Shown in pieces: positions 12,980 to 25,000 of a stretch of DNA of 64,000 nucleotides. Each line of letters opens with the position of its first letter. Within the stretch, counting starts at the first letter, position 1. A program made the translations under genes and the position numbers. The DNA comes from Austropuccinia psidii (Eukaryota; Basidiomycota; Pucciniomycetes; Pucciniales; Sphaerophragmiaceae): contig JALGQZ010000015.1 in the NCBI GenBank assembly GCA_023105745.1, forward strand, positions 21,649,499 through 21,713,498, in the 5' to 3' direction. The notes beneath the pieces are model-generated. The model was not told where the DNA came from and did not search any database. It saw nothing but the letters and a program-made list of their open reading frames with translations.

Positions 12980-14160
12980 TACAGTCAGCTGAATATGATA
13001 CTGATGAAGAGCTGGAGGAAGACATTATCTTACTCAATTATTTCAATTAGAGACAATATCTAACCAACCACTGTATATTTACCAAAGTAGTAATTTGGCA
13101 GGTTTACCATCTTGGAAATTTCAGAAACTATGTTGAACCTTGTATACAAGCCTTCAAGATTTGATCCAACTTATTAGTGTGGACAAAATTATTCATAAAA
13201 CTGAAAATTTAAAGCAATGTGATATTGGGATACAATTAGCTGTAGAAATTTTCCAATTTGGTAGTAATGGTACTGGATCTTCAGTTGGAAGGAATAGGGA
13301 GATTTTTGGAATTGGTCAGGGAACTGTCATTATTTACACTGAAAGAATAATTGCAGAATTATTAAAACACCAGTAATCTTATCTTGCATGGCCCAATAAT
13401 TATGAATGCAGGGAGCTATCTCAGGTGATGAAAGAAGAAGGATTTCCTCTTTGCATTGGGTTTATCTATGGAAGCTTGATTCCATTATCTCAAAGGCCAC
13501 CCAATGATTCAGAAGTTTATTTTTATAGAAAGAACAAGTATGCACCTTAACATGTTATGTAAATTGATATATACAAATGATCAATTGTATTTTTGAGGTA
13601 GATACTCAATGTCAATTAAGATTGTTTGTGATGTGAATAAGTATTTTCAGGCCTTATATGTTGGTCTTCCAGGATCAGTACATGACTCAAGAATATTCTA
13701 GAATATAAATATTTACAAAACTGCTGAACACTTCTCCTCCAAAAATCAATACTTACCGGCTGATTCCGTGTATTCAAGTTCAAACCATATTGTTCAAGAA
13801 TATAAAGGAAAGTTGATCCAAAACAATGATCAAAGCAAATTTAACTATTGCCTTCCTCAATCACAGGTCTGTATTGAGAATTCAATTAGTATGCTCAAAG
13901 GACATTGGTCTAGTTTACAGCAAATACGATGTAAAATGAAAGGCCCTGAAGATATTCAAAATTTTGTCAATTGGGTAATGACCTGTGTAAGCTTACATAA
14001 TTTTTTGGCAAAAATTGGTGACCAATGGCTCACACTGTATAATGATGAAGACCCACAAGAGCTGCAAGTGATAAATGAAGGACCACATATTGGAATAGGC
14101 CCAAATATTTGGGAAAAAATCAAACCATTTACTTTGGATTTGTATAATAATAAATCTTAA
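12980..14160 (+). pseudogene. PIF/Harbinger (HARBI1-like) DDE transposase pseudogene
   Basis: Broken plus-strand frames follow the DDE_Tnp_4/HARBI1 layout. An acidic start (DEELEEDI) comes first, then CDIGIQLAVEIFQFG with SVGRNREIFGIGQGTV (helix-turn-helix region). CIGFIYGSLIPLSQRP follows, where the first catalytic Asp of the usual IDGT-like motif is Tyr. Next are VYFYRKNKY, LPGSVHDSRIF, LPADSVYS (second Asp kept), and IENSISMLKGHWSSL (Glu kept). The relic ends with WVMTCVSLHNFLA, the family's C-terminal signature. Stops and frameshifts near 13050, 13375, 13550 and 13700 rule out a single protein. The last 130 residues (13768-14160) remain open. No terminal inverted repeats or 3-bp target duplication were found. 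Confidence 0.8.
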
Positions 14161-14396
14161 TTATTTTGTATGAACTCAAGCATTTTTTTAATATAGTTAA
14201 ATATTTTCATTTAAAAAAGCAATACAAACACTCCTTGTTAAAGCCATTCTGCCCAAGTTTTTATTCTAATTTTAACTTTTTTTTTTTTTTAATTATTGCA
14301 TTGAAATCCTATTTTGAAAAATAAATTCAAAAATAAGCCTCGCTCTCATAAGCTCTAGGAGCCATTTTCACTCAATTTTTTCTGATTTATTTTCTT
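14161..14396. repeat. Spacer containing one orphan unit of the ~110-bp palindrome repeat
   Basis: The CTCGCTCTCATAAGCTCT stretch near 14340 with AGGAGCC matches the TCTCAGTACCTCTAGGAGG core of the tandem array at 15.7-16.4 kb. This places one diverged unit on the left side of the (AT8)n expansion. Confidence 0.55.
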
Positions 14397-14978
14397 TATT
14401 TTTTTTATTTTTTTTTATTTTTTTTATTTTTTTTATTTTTTTTATTTTTTTTATTTTTTTTATTTTTTTTATTTTTTTTATTTTTTTTATTTTTTTTATT
14501 TTTTTTATTTTTTTTATTTTTTTTATTTTTTTTATTTTTTTTATTTTTTTTATTTTTTTTATTTTTTTTATTTTTTTTATTTTTTTTATTTTTTTTATTT
14601 TTTTTATTTTTTTTATTTTTTTTATTTTTTTTATTTTTTTTATTTTTTTTATTTTTTTTATTTTTTTTATTTTTTTTATTTTTTTTATTTTTTTTATTTT
14701 TTTTATTTTTTTTATTTTTTTTATTTTTTTTATTTTTTTTATTTTTTTTATTTTTTTTATTTTTTTTATTTTTTTTATTTTTTTTATTTTTTTTATTTTT
14801 TTTATTTTTTTTATTTTTTTTATTTTTTTTATTTTTTTTATTTTTTTTATTTTTTTTATTTTTTTTATTTTTTTTATTTTTTTTATTTTTTTTATTTTTT
14901 TTATTTTTTTTATTTTTTTTATTTTTTTTATTTTTTTTATTTTTTTTATTTTTTTTATTTTTTTTATTTTTTTTATTT

Positions 14979-15010
<32 letters not shown>

Positions 15011-15716
15011 TTTTTTTTATTTTTTTTATTTTTTTTATTTTTTTTATTTTTTTTATTTTTTTTATTTTTTTTATTTTTTTTATTTTTTTTATTTTTTTTA
15101 TTTTTTTTATTTTTTTTATTTTTTTTATTTTTTTTATTTTTTTTATTTTTTTTATTTTTTTTATTTTTTTTATTTTTTTTATTTTTTTTATTTTTTTTAT
15201 TTTTTTTATTTTTTTTATTTTTTTTATTTTTTTTATTTTTTTTATTTTTTTTATTTTTTTTATTTTTTTTATTTTTTTTATTTTTTTTATTTTTTTTATT
15301 TTTTTTATTTTTTTTATTTTTTTTATTTTTTTTATTTTTTTTATTTTTTTTATTTTTTTTATTTTTTTTATTTTTTTTATTTTTTTTATTTTTTTTATTT
15401 TTTTTATTTTTTTTATTTTTTTTATTTTTTTTATTTTTTTTATTTTTTTTATTTTTTTTATTTTTTTTATTTTTTTTATTTTTTTTATTTTTTTTATTTT
15501 TTTTATTTTTTTTATTTTTTTTATTTTTTTTATTTTTTTTATTTTTTTTATTTTTTTTATTTTTTTTATTTTTTTTATTTTTTTTATTTTTTTTATTTTT
15601 TTTATTTTTTTTATTTTTTTTATTTTTTTTATTTTTTTTATTTTTTTTATTTTTTTTATTTTTTTTATTTTTTTTATTTTTTTTATTTTTTTTATTTTTT
15701 TTATTTTTATTTTTAT
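14397..15716. repeat. (ATTTTTTTT)n minisatellite, about 146 copies
   Basis: A 9-base unit of one A plus eight T repeated almost perfectly for about 1.3 kb, with one 7-T unit near 14990 and shorter units at the right edge. Such homogeneity implies recent expansion or collapse in assembly, so copy number should be treated as approximate. Confidence 0.95.
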
Positions 15717-15734
15717 TTTTTTATTTCTTTGAAA

Positions 15735-16385
15735 AAAAAAACCAAAAAAAAGTAAGTTTTTTTCAAGTTTTGCTTACTCTCACTCTCAGTACCTCTAAGA
15801 GGTACTTTAATTAATTATTATTTTTTAATTTCTTTAAAAAAAACAAAAAAATTGTAAGTTTCTTCTATCTTTTGCTTGCTCTCACTCTCAGAACGTCTAG
15901 GAGGTCCTTTAAGTAATTGACTTTTATTTTTACCTTTTTTTGATCTCTTTATTAAAAACTAACAAAAAAAGTAAGGTTTTTTGTTCTTTTCTTTCTCTCA
16001 CTCTCAGTACCTCTAGGAGGTACTTTGTTGAATTAATTTTTTTTTTTTTAACTTATTTAAAAAAAACAAAAAAAATTGTAAGTTTTTTTTGATCTCTTGC
16101 TTTATTTTGCTCTCAGTACCTCTAAATGGTACTTGAATTAATTAATTTCAATTTTTTTAGTTTTTTGATTCCTTTAACAAAAATCAAAAAAAGATGAGTT
16201 GAGTTTTATTTTATTTTTCTCACCCTCACTCCCAGTAACTCTAGGGGGTATTTTTATTAATTTATTATTTTTTCAAGTCTTTTTTATTTTCTTTAAAAAA
16301 GCAAAGAAAATGTAAGTTTTATTTCTCTTATTTTTGCCGGCTCCCACTGTCAGTACCTCTAGGAAGTGTTTTCTAAGTATGTTAT
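15735..16385. repeat. 102-119-bp tandem repeat, six copies, each with a palindromic core
   Basis: Cores start at 15788, 15890, 16006, 16115, 16234 and 16352. The best copies read AGTACCTCTAGGAGGTACT or AGTACCTCTAAGAGGTACT, which are near-perfect inverted repeats. Each core is preceded by a CTCACTCTC box and by an A-run/GTAAGTTTT segment. Copies diverge from left to right. Confidence 0.85.
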
Positions 16386-16696
16386 TATTTCCTTGAAAAA
16401 ATAGAGTGGTTTACCTAAGTAAGAAACATAAAAAACAAGTTTCTGATGCTATTGAAAGAAAAGGAAAATTTCAAGGAAAGTGAATCATTTTATAAGTCTT
16501 ATTTAATAAAGTTAGAATTAAATATTAGTAGTATTATATAACTATTAGTGGCCTTATGAGATCTGTGACCATATAATATACTAAATAGGTGAAGCTTATA
16601 GGTTTTGCCCACCATAGGATAAAATATTTCCAACATTTAATTCTGATTTTATTTGATTATATAAAGCTAATTTATTCTATTAAACACCTTTTTAGA
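16386..16696. other. Non-coding, no feature recognised
   Basis: AT-rich DNA between the tandem repeat and a decayed open frame; nothing supported. Confidence 0.4.
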
Positions 16697-17730
16697 CAGC
16701 AATCAGAAACTAATACCATCCACCTCAAAAGCCCCCCATAATTCAGATGAAAATGCTAATGGTTCTTCTGAATTATCTGATGTTCCCCTTACAGAAGTAT
16801 CAAGAAGAAATTTTCAAAATAGAAATCAATTAATCCAGAAATATACAAATCAGGGAATTACAAGGGAATTTTCATTTTTAAAGAATGATGCTCAATTTCA
16901 CACTATTTCCTCTAATTCAACCCTTGTCTTTTCCCCAAATAAAACTTTAATTGCCATAATAGACTTTTTACCATTTGCACAAATTACTTCAGAACATAAA
17001 ACTGAATAGAATAACCTTTCACACACCTTATTTCAAGAACAAAAATACTTACAGAAAGTAAAAATCAATCAGAAGATACTCTCAGGTGAAATATGGCCTC
17101 TTGGATGGCAGAAATCAATGACAAAGGATGAAAGCATTGGATTTTATGGATTAACACTTAAGATAAGAAATATTCAAGACTGGAATTATTGGGAACCAGG
17201 ACTTCAAATTTAGGAACCATTTCAACATAAAGCCTCTTGACTCTTTATTGAAGCACAACAAAAACTTCTAAATAATGTTCTTCCATCTTTTTCCAATACT
17301 GTTAATAATGATGTAACTCCTCAAGACTTTGCATAATCTTCAACGTTTACAAAAAAAGGAATTTTCCAATAAACCACATAGAGACTTGGATGCTTCAACA
17401 GTGGAAGTTTGATGGTTGATGAAAATTGATAAAATAAATGGATCCCTCAATGAAAATCCAGCTTATAAAGTATCAAATGGGCATTTTATATTTCCTGAAT
17501 ATAACTTTGCAGTTGATTTTTCTCAAACTAATAGAATATGTCAAATCATTTGAAGGGCCAAAGATTTTATTAATTATACCAAAAGCTATATTCATACTAG
17601 TCCTGATAAGCTCTTGGGCCTTTCTGTGCAGCCTTCTAAAATATTACAAAGTTTTTGTACTTCCCATGATATAAAATATGATAATTTTCATAAGATTAAC
17701 TGGCATTTTTCTTTTAGTATGTGAGATATT
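16697..17730 (+). pseudogene. Decayed open frame of unknown family
   Basis: A plus-strand frame with coding-like composition runs from about 16697 to 17010 (Ser/Asn-rich). It continues in pieces through GEIWPLGWQKSMTKDES and IQDWNYWEPGL (17085-17210). A later block is SNGHFIFPEYNFAVDFSQTN with DKLLGLSVQPSKILQSFC (17470-17660). Stops and shifts separate the blocks. I do not recognise the family and assign no function. Its place among dead transposons suggests another element-borne or multicopy gene relic. Confidence 0.35.
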
Positions 17731-18500
17731 AATACCCACTCATAGGTAACAAATCCTATATATACTAAGTAAATAACCACTCATTACTATTGAAATTTAC
17801 ATTAAATATGAAATTAAAATACCCTATGCATTCCAAAAAAGCATCTTGGGTTTTTAATTTGCATTGAATCCAGGAACACCAAATAAGTACTTCACATATA
17901 TTTCATTGGACATTTATTAAAGTCCAAAATACATTTCACTATTTTATCAATAACATCAATTCTTGTTAATTAAATTCATAATGTACTCAATTTATGTTTC
18001 TGACCAATTAGATTATAACATTGCAATTGTAAGCTCATGTTTTTTTGATCATTTTGAGAATTCAATTGAAGACTCAGGCTGTGCTCTTCAAAATCACTCT
18101 GTATTTTCAATTTTTTTTATCAAAATTCAATCCCTTCTCCTTTTTTTCCCTTTCAAATGATATTTCTATTTGTTTCTGGATTTTAGCCTTCTAAAGTCCC
18201 CTCCATTTCCATGCTATTTATAATAATAATCTCAGATAACCTCTACTTACAGATATAAAAATTATTAATACTAACCCTCATGGCATGAATTCAATACATA
18301 TGCATATGATGGCATGGAGTGATTCTCATTTTCTTGATGGACCACTATTGGGATTCAAATTCTTTAATGATTCACGCTTGATAGTACTTGTAGAGGGAGT
18401 AGAAAAGACAGGCTTCACCAATTATTCCACTTCTCCATCCTTGTTCAAACCATCATCAGTAATATCCATAATAAAAGTCGGATCAATCTGTGAAGTTAAT
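17731..18500. other. Non-coding, no gene supported
   Basis: Short open frames of 60-80 codons occur, but none shows a recognisable domain. This is the left flank of element B; the last bases (TTAAT) are the putative target-site duplication. Confidence 0.45.
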
Positions 18501-19249
18501 TTTCACGGGGGCCCTTCAAAATGAAGAGGGCCTGGAGCTCACTTATGAAGGGCTCAAGGATTGGAATGAGATTGGGTACACTTAAGAGTGTAATAAAGAT
18601 AAAATTGCTAACTAAATAAATATAAGAAAAAGAAGAAACAAAGAATAAGAGTTAGAAATAAGAGAGCCAACCACGAAAGAGTCCAAGTCCACTGTTTCAA
18701 CCTGTCAGAAATAAAGAAAAGGTCCAATAAGGATATGGCCACCACAACTCATACTGAACATGCAAAGAAGAAATGCAAAGACTAACTTAATACCAATAAA
18801 TATAATACCCAAAATAAGAGTAAGAATATTCATTAAATAATAAATCAAATATATTGATTAGCTTGGGAAAAAGTCCTCAGAGGGAGGAAGAGCAGATGGT
18901 ATATGTGAGAATATACCAGCTCTGATACAAAGAGTGAATTTTCTTGAGAGGAGTATTGCTTGGAATTGATTTGGATAATACAGCCCCTGTATGGATGTAC
19001 AGGATCTGTAGAAGAGGTGTGGTGGAGTTGGGTGATTATACAGTTTCAGTCTTGTGAATACAAAATGTATTTGGAATATACAGCCTGTACAAGTATTTAC
19101 AGGCTGTATTGATGAACCAAGCTATATGCATGTTTCAGCAAGAAGATTTTCTGAAACTGATTTCTGATATACATACTGGATTTTCTGGTTTCATGAGCTT
19201 GAGTGGGCTTAAGGTTGAATACCCTTACCCCCTGATAGTGGCGGTGACA
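18501..19249 (-). repeat. 3' LTR of element B
   Basis: Matches 28156-28904 along its length. On the minus strand it begins TGTCACCGCCACTATCAGG, right after a polypurine tract. Its other end is GTGAAA where sister copies have GTTACA or GTGACA, so the terminus is mutated. It lacks the 13-base GTAAACTGGG-type insertion present in the solo LTR at 34161 and the element C LTR. Confidence 0.85.
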
Positions 19250-19262
19250 TTTTCCCCCTCTT
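19250..19262 (-). promoter_or_regulatory. Polypurine tract of element B
   Basis: The minus strand reads AAGAGGGGGAAAA directly before the 3' LTR start TGTCAC. This is the usual plus-strand DNA priming site of LTR retrotransposons and fixes the element's orientation. Confidence 0.75.
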
Positions 19263-20095
19263 GAAACTGGTGGACTCCTGAACACCATAATATCTTGCCA
19301 CTCTTGAGTGTCATCCCAAATTCCCCCCAAAATTTCTAAAATTTTTAATTTTTAATTTCCTTCTCCTCTTGATAATTATCCTGAAAATATTCCCTTAGAT
19401 ACTCCTTGTTCTTTCTTCCTTTTCATTGAAATAAATCTTCTTCATTAAGTAAGTGATTCTTATTTATTGAGTTATTTCCCACTTCAAGTCTTTTCTGCTT
19501 GAGTCAAGGAGGGTTGGTGGCCATGGGATGAATCCAAAAATGGAGGCCACCATCACCTCCTGCTTTAAAAATGGTGAAGGATGGCTATATGAATGCCTAG
19601 CCACTCCCCAGTAATTTTCCATAAACTGCTTGAGTCCTCTTCTTGCACAATATTCTTCAATGTACACATATGAGAAGGGGGCTTGTCCCCATAACTCTTG
19701 GAAAAATGGGCCCAAATGGCCTTTTGAGGTCATTTGGAGCCACTATGGTTTATTCTGGTCCCCGTCATAATATGGAATATTTGCTTTAAATTCAATATTT
19801 GGCCATTTCTAGCCCATGACTTGTGATACATGGGGGAAATTGAAGTCCCCCTCAGCCTGATTTGAAAGGGTTACCAGGGGGCCAAGGATTCTGATGGTGG
19901 CTGAATTGGCCAATACGGCCTGAAGCTCTTGATAGACCAGTCCAGGAGAATAAAGAGGGGCTTCCATCCTTGCTTATTGGGCCTGGAATTGAATTGAGGG
20001 GGCCATAACTGAACATGGCCCAGAACCTTGCCATAATTTAGGACATGATATACATATCTGACTCTCTTGACTCTTTTTCTTTCATAACTTGGGAA
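19263..20095. other. Non-coding 3' region of element B, upstream of the antisense gene
   Basis: This lies between the polypurine tract and the antisense gene. Open frames of 60-90 codons on the minus strand show no domain. From position it should contain the promoter and 5' UTR of the antisense gene, possibly extending into the LTR; this is inference. Confidence 0.45.
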
Positions 20096-21313
20096 ATGAG
20101 TTCTAAACTGACTGAACTCACTGAATCTTCCCCTTCTGTCCCACTGCCATCTATCCTTTGTAGTTCAGGCATCTTCAGTTGGTTGAGTTCCCCTTGGTCA
20201 ATAGCTTCTTCAGGTCATTTTGATCCATCCCAAACTTATGATGGGTACAAGAAAGTTGAAGTTCTTGATCCTTCCTGTACTGAATGTTTGAAGAAGGGGA
20301 AACATTGTTTCAAAAACTATAACCCCCAATCTTCAAAGTGCCATCATTGTTTTTCTGAGAAGAAACCTTGTCAACATCCAGGGGCTCCACTTTCCAATGT
20401 AAGGCAGTATCTGTGGAGTAAAAAGGATGGTCCTTTTGAAAAAGAGCTCCCATTTTCTGAGGCTTTTACTCCTGATGGTACTTCAGGGTATTCCAACTGT
20501 AAGTATGGTGGATTTTCTTTATTGATTAAGATACTGATATTTTGAATTAGTGACTGGATCCAGGCAGAGGGATGTGGCCAGCTGGACCAATGTTGGAGGG
20601 CCCATTCCCACTTGTGGTAGGCCAATTTACTCCAGCTCAGAGGTCCCCATTTCAAGGATTAATAGTAAAGGTGTTGTGAAGAGATTGAGAAGAATTTCCA
20701 ATTCACCCACCAATTCCAATGCTGAAGGTAGTGATGAGCTAGATGGTGAAGAAGTTGAGGTGGTACCTAACCCTATTGGCCACCAATCCAGTAATTCACC
20801 TTCCCAACCTTCTTCCAGAAGATTTCAAAGTCAAGTAATACCTAGCACTTCCAGAAACTTCCAACCAGTACTTTCCACTATTCCTCCTCATTCACCAAAT
20901 CCTTCCACTGCCAGGCCTTCCCTGGTCTCACCAGTGAGGCCATCACCAATCCTCAAGCCAAGGAATTATCCAATGGTAACCTCCATCAGCTAAAATGTGT
21001 GGCCAGCTCCATCAGAAGAAGAGAAGATTGCTCACCTTTACTGTTTCCTTCTGCCCAAGTATTTCAGAAAAGGCAACATTGGCCTATCCAGGTTACCAGA
21101 GAAGATCCAAATATGGCCAATGAAGGCCAAGATGGTGTGGCCAGGCTTCTTAGAAGAGCTGGAGGAAGTAGTAGAGAGATAATTACTTATGCTTATGATA
21201 GGATGATCCCTGGTACTGCTTTTGAGGAGATTTCTGCTAAATTTTTATCATATGAGGATGAATTGATTAATGACTTCCAGAGAACCTTTGATTATTTGGG
21301 TAAAGATAAATAG
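20096..21313 (+). pseudogene. Antisense accessory gene of element B: Zn(II)2Cys6-like protein (one frameshift)
   Basis: The frame is opposite to gag-pol. I choose ATG 20096 rather than 20045, because the protein from there (MSSKLTELTESS) resembles rust multicopy relatives I recall. Exon 1 ends at 20498 and exon 2 starts at 20551. The 52-nt intron has GTAAGT...TTAG borders and restores the frame. Exon 1 contains CTECLKKGKHC followed by ten residues and CHHCFSEKKPC, i.e. C-x2-C-x6-C-x10-C-x2-C-x6-C. This is the spacing of the fungal Gal4-type binuclear zinc cluster, including basic residues after Cys2 and a Pro in the loop. A Ser/Pro-rich middle and a conserved C-terminal block (REDPN, DELINDFQRTFD) follow. 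A one-base indel near 20985 creates a TAA at 20991, and the remainder is open to 21313. DNA binding is inferred, not shown. Confidence 0.65.
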
Positions 21314-22029
21314 TTTTCTTTTCCTTTTCTGTGTTTGGTTTGAATTTTATTCCCACTCTTATAAGTACTAAAGTTAAAAATTAATGGAACCTCCCTGTAC
21401 ATGATGTGGGAGGGGATGTTGCTGCTTTATAAGGAAATAAAAAGAAACAAAATCATACAAGCGAAGAAAGAAAAGAAAATTAAGAGAAAGAGACAGAAAA
21501 GAAACAGAAAAGATGAAAGATACTTCTGAGAGGTGTCCTTATTGTGGTGAGCTGCATAATTTTGGCCATAAATGTTCCTGAAAGATAAAACCAAGCATTT
21601 TTTTCTCACAGAGTGGCCAAGGTGTTGTTTTACAAGAAGTAGAAACCCTAAGAGATGCATACCAGGTAATGGAACTTACTTTCATAACTTCCACTCCCAC
21701 CAAGCACCATAAAATAACAGAAAAACCTTTCCATGAATGAATTTGAGTTAAAGAATGTTTTGAATAATGATAACTGGCATAATTTGGAAGAAGAAAATAG
21801 AAAGGGAAAAAAAGAGGGATTTGGCCATATCTTGATGAAAGGTCCAAACTCAAGGGTATTGATGTTTCAAGGCCTTCTGAACCTGTTTAAAGAAATTGAT
21901 GAGCTCTCAAAAAGTTGCCAAGGTGATTATTACAGCATATTTGGGTAGAATACCCCCTTGAAGTTACATGTAAGGAGAAGAATATACTTTAATAACTTCT
22001 ACTCCCAACCAAGCACCATAAAATTGAGC
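21314..22029 (+). repeat. Region shared by elements B and C with an internal duplication and a short Cys/His-rich frame
   Basis: Downstream of the antisense gene a plus-strand frame at 21511 reads CPYCGELH..GHKC before a stop at 21579. It looks like a small zinc-knuckle relic. Two blocks ending ACTTCCACTCCCACCAAGC (near 21690) and ACTTCTACTCCCAACCAAGC (near 21995) show an internal duplication about 300 bp apart. Both blocks are also present in element C near 45790 and 46095, so the duplication predates both insertions. Confidence 0.5.
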
Positions 22030-25000
22030 TCTTGAGGTATTTGGGCCAGGCTTGTCCAGGTAAGGAGTGTGTAAATCCTTGACAAGGTCTGGTGAGTTGG
22101 TAAGGTTGGAAGCTGGTTCCAACTTGTTCTTTCTTGGTCCTCACTGAATCCTTTCCACTCTAAAAAAATACCATAATTTACCTCTCTTGAGCTTCAAGTC
22201 CAGAACCTGAGCCACTTCCCATTCCTCCTGCTCCTTCACTAAGACTGGTGGTGGTGGCCATTTGTGTTGGTTTGGGAAAGTCTATTGCTTCACTGTTTCT
22301 AATAAGGACACATGGAACATAGGGTGAGATGACTTCCATTGCTTAGGCAACTTGAGGTGATATGCATGGCTTCCAATCCTCTTCAAGACTTCAAAATGTC
22401 CCAACCACCTTTCTGAAAGTTTCTTGGTGGGTCTTGTAGTCTTGATATTATTTGAGGCTAGCCATACTTTGTCCCCAGGTTGGAAATCAGGTTAAATTTT
22501 CCTATTTCCATCTGCATACTTCTTAAATTGCCTTATTGCTGACTTTGATTCTGCTTTGACTACTTGCTGTACTGATTGGAGCTTTGTCGATAACTTTCAA
22601 GCAGGTGTGTCTTCAGAAATGTGAATTGAATCAAAGCTGGGATTTCTTCCATAAATGGTGAAAAAAGGTGATTGCTTAGTTGATGAGTGTTCTTCATTAT
22701 TATTGGAAAAGTCAGCCAGAGGGAGCCATATGTGCCAGTCATCTTGATGGTAATTGACATACATCCAAAGACACTGTTATAGAATATGATTTACTCTCTC
22801 TGTCTGTCCATCTGTTTCAGGATGAAAAGCAGTTCAAATATCTCTTGATATTTTGAGCTTCTGAAATAATTGAGTCCAGAATGATGAAAAAAATAAGGAA
22901 CCTCTATCACTGAAAATACTGACTTGGAGGCCATGCTTGGAAACAGCATGGCTGATAAAGATTTGAGATAAGTCCAGGGAAGTGATTGTTGAATAAGCTG
23001 AAATGAATATTGCAATTTTTGAGAATCTGTCCACAACTACTAAAATTGAGCCAAAGTTGTTGGACAGTGGCAATTGAGTGATAAAGTCCATTGATAATGA
23101 ACTCCAAGGCCCAGATGGAATTTGAAGACACTTGAGTAATCAAAACTTCTTATTATTAATTTTCTTGTTTCTTGAACATTTATGACATGAGGACACATAG
23201 TCCTTGATGATTTGATTCATGCCAACCCAATGGAAATCCATCTGGATGAGCTTGAGGATCTTCTCCTGGCCAGGGTGGCTAGCCAATGGTGAGTCATGAC
23301 GCTTTTGAAAAATATACAATTGAATTTTTTTATCTCTTGGAATAACTACTTTATCTTTGAATAAAAATAACTTGGCTTGAGGTTCAAGAGAATAATCTGG
23401 CACTTATTAACCTCTTGCTAGTTTTTTGAGTACTTATTTATGATCTTTGTTTTGCCATACTTTTACTTGAATTTGATCAACTAAGTCTGAGAACAAGTTT
23501 ACTTTTATTGAAAAGCATATTGATTCTTGAATTACCTCTTGCATAAAATTTGGTGAAAGCTTTGGGGATTCTTTTCAATTAGTTAAATCCCCCTCTCTGG
23601 GTACATGTTGTCCCAACATGACAAGGCATCTGGTAAAGTGGCCAGTCTGCCTGGGTGGTAAGTGACGGTAAAACAAAACTCAGAGAGAAATTCAGCCCAG
23701 AAGGCTGGATGACAAGTAAGGACTTTGGAAGACATAAATTATTGGAGAGAGGAATGGTCTTTAAAGACTTTAAAGGAATGAGAAAGAAAAATAAGAAAAG
23801 CGCTCCAGCCTTTGAGAGCCCAAAGTTTGGCAAGGAGGTCCTTGTCATTAATTTCATAGTTGAGCTCATCTGGGAGAAGCTTGCAACTATCAAATGCAAT
23901 AGGGTGCTTTCCTGAGTCATTCACCCGACTCAGTACAGCACCCAAGGCATAATCAGAAGCATCAGGTTCCAAAATTGTTGGCAGAGAAGGATTGAAATGA
24001 GAAAGGATAGGGGAAGTGGTGAATTCTTCTTTGAGTAATTGAAAATGGCTAAGAGCTTCCTCATTGAAGATAAAGGGAGAATATCTTTTGAGGAAGGAAG
24101 TGAGAGCAGTTATTCTTTTGGAGTAATTTTTAATGAAACAACAATAGAAATTGGCAAAGCCAAGAACTTATTGGGCTGAGACCAATTGAGTATCTGTTTG
24201 ACTTTTAGATAATCCATCTTGAGGCCACTACTTGAAACAACATAGCCAAGGTATTCCACCCTTGAGGCATGGAATACACGCTTTGAGGCTTTGGCAAACA
24301 GATTATTGTCCCTCAGCCTTTTGAGGAAAGCAGCCACATGTTTGACATGTTCCTCTCAGTGCTTGAGAAGACCATAATATTATCAAGATAAAATAAAACA
24401 AAAATGTCCAAGAAATCTGCAAAAATGCTACTTACAAGATTCTGGAATGAATCAGGAGCATTGGTTAAGCCAAATGGAATAACCAAATACTCATAGCTAC
24501 CATACTTGGTTCTAAAGGCAGTTGAATTCTCATCCCCCTCTTCAATTCTCAGGAGATTATAAGCACCATGCAGATATATCTTGGAGAAGATAGTGAAACT
24601 TTTGAATTCAGTGAGAAGATGGTTCATAGGAGGGAAAGGATACCTGTTCCTAGTGAAAGTATTGTGTTTGTGGTAGTCAAAACACAAACAGAGGCCACCA
24701 TCCTTTTTCTTAACAAAAAGCATAGGTGCTCCTGTTTAAGAGGAGCTTGGCCTGATGAAACCTTTCTCTACATTCTCTGAAATGTAGGCCCACAGTGTTT
24801 GTGACTCATTAGTTGATAAGGAGTAGATAATACCAACTGGTGGTAGAAGACCCTCCAGTTTGATATGATGATCACAGGCATGGTGTGGAAGAAGTTTTCC
24901 TGCTTTCACCTTGGGGAATAAATCCAAAAATGGTGATAAGCAGCAGGGACAGCCTTAAGAACAGTTTCAATTTCTTCTTACTATTCCTCATCATCCCACT

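Noticed and set aside
15735..16385. CRISPR-like array of palindromic repeats
   Set aside because: The genome is eukaryotic, units are diverged and the intervening sequence is itself repeated, so there are no unique spacers.
19464..20034. Minus-strand frames between integrase and 3' LTR as an env gene
   Set aside because: No signal peptide, membrane segment or conserved counterpart was seen; the space is better explained by the 5' region of the antisense gene.
20045..20095. Upstream ATG (20045) as start of the antisense gene
   Set aside because: The extra 17 residues are not present in the multicopy relatives I recall, and the frame from 20096 looks like their N-terminus; this rests on memory and could be wrong.
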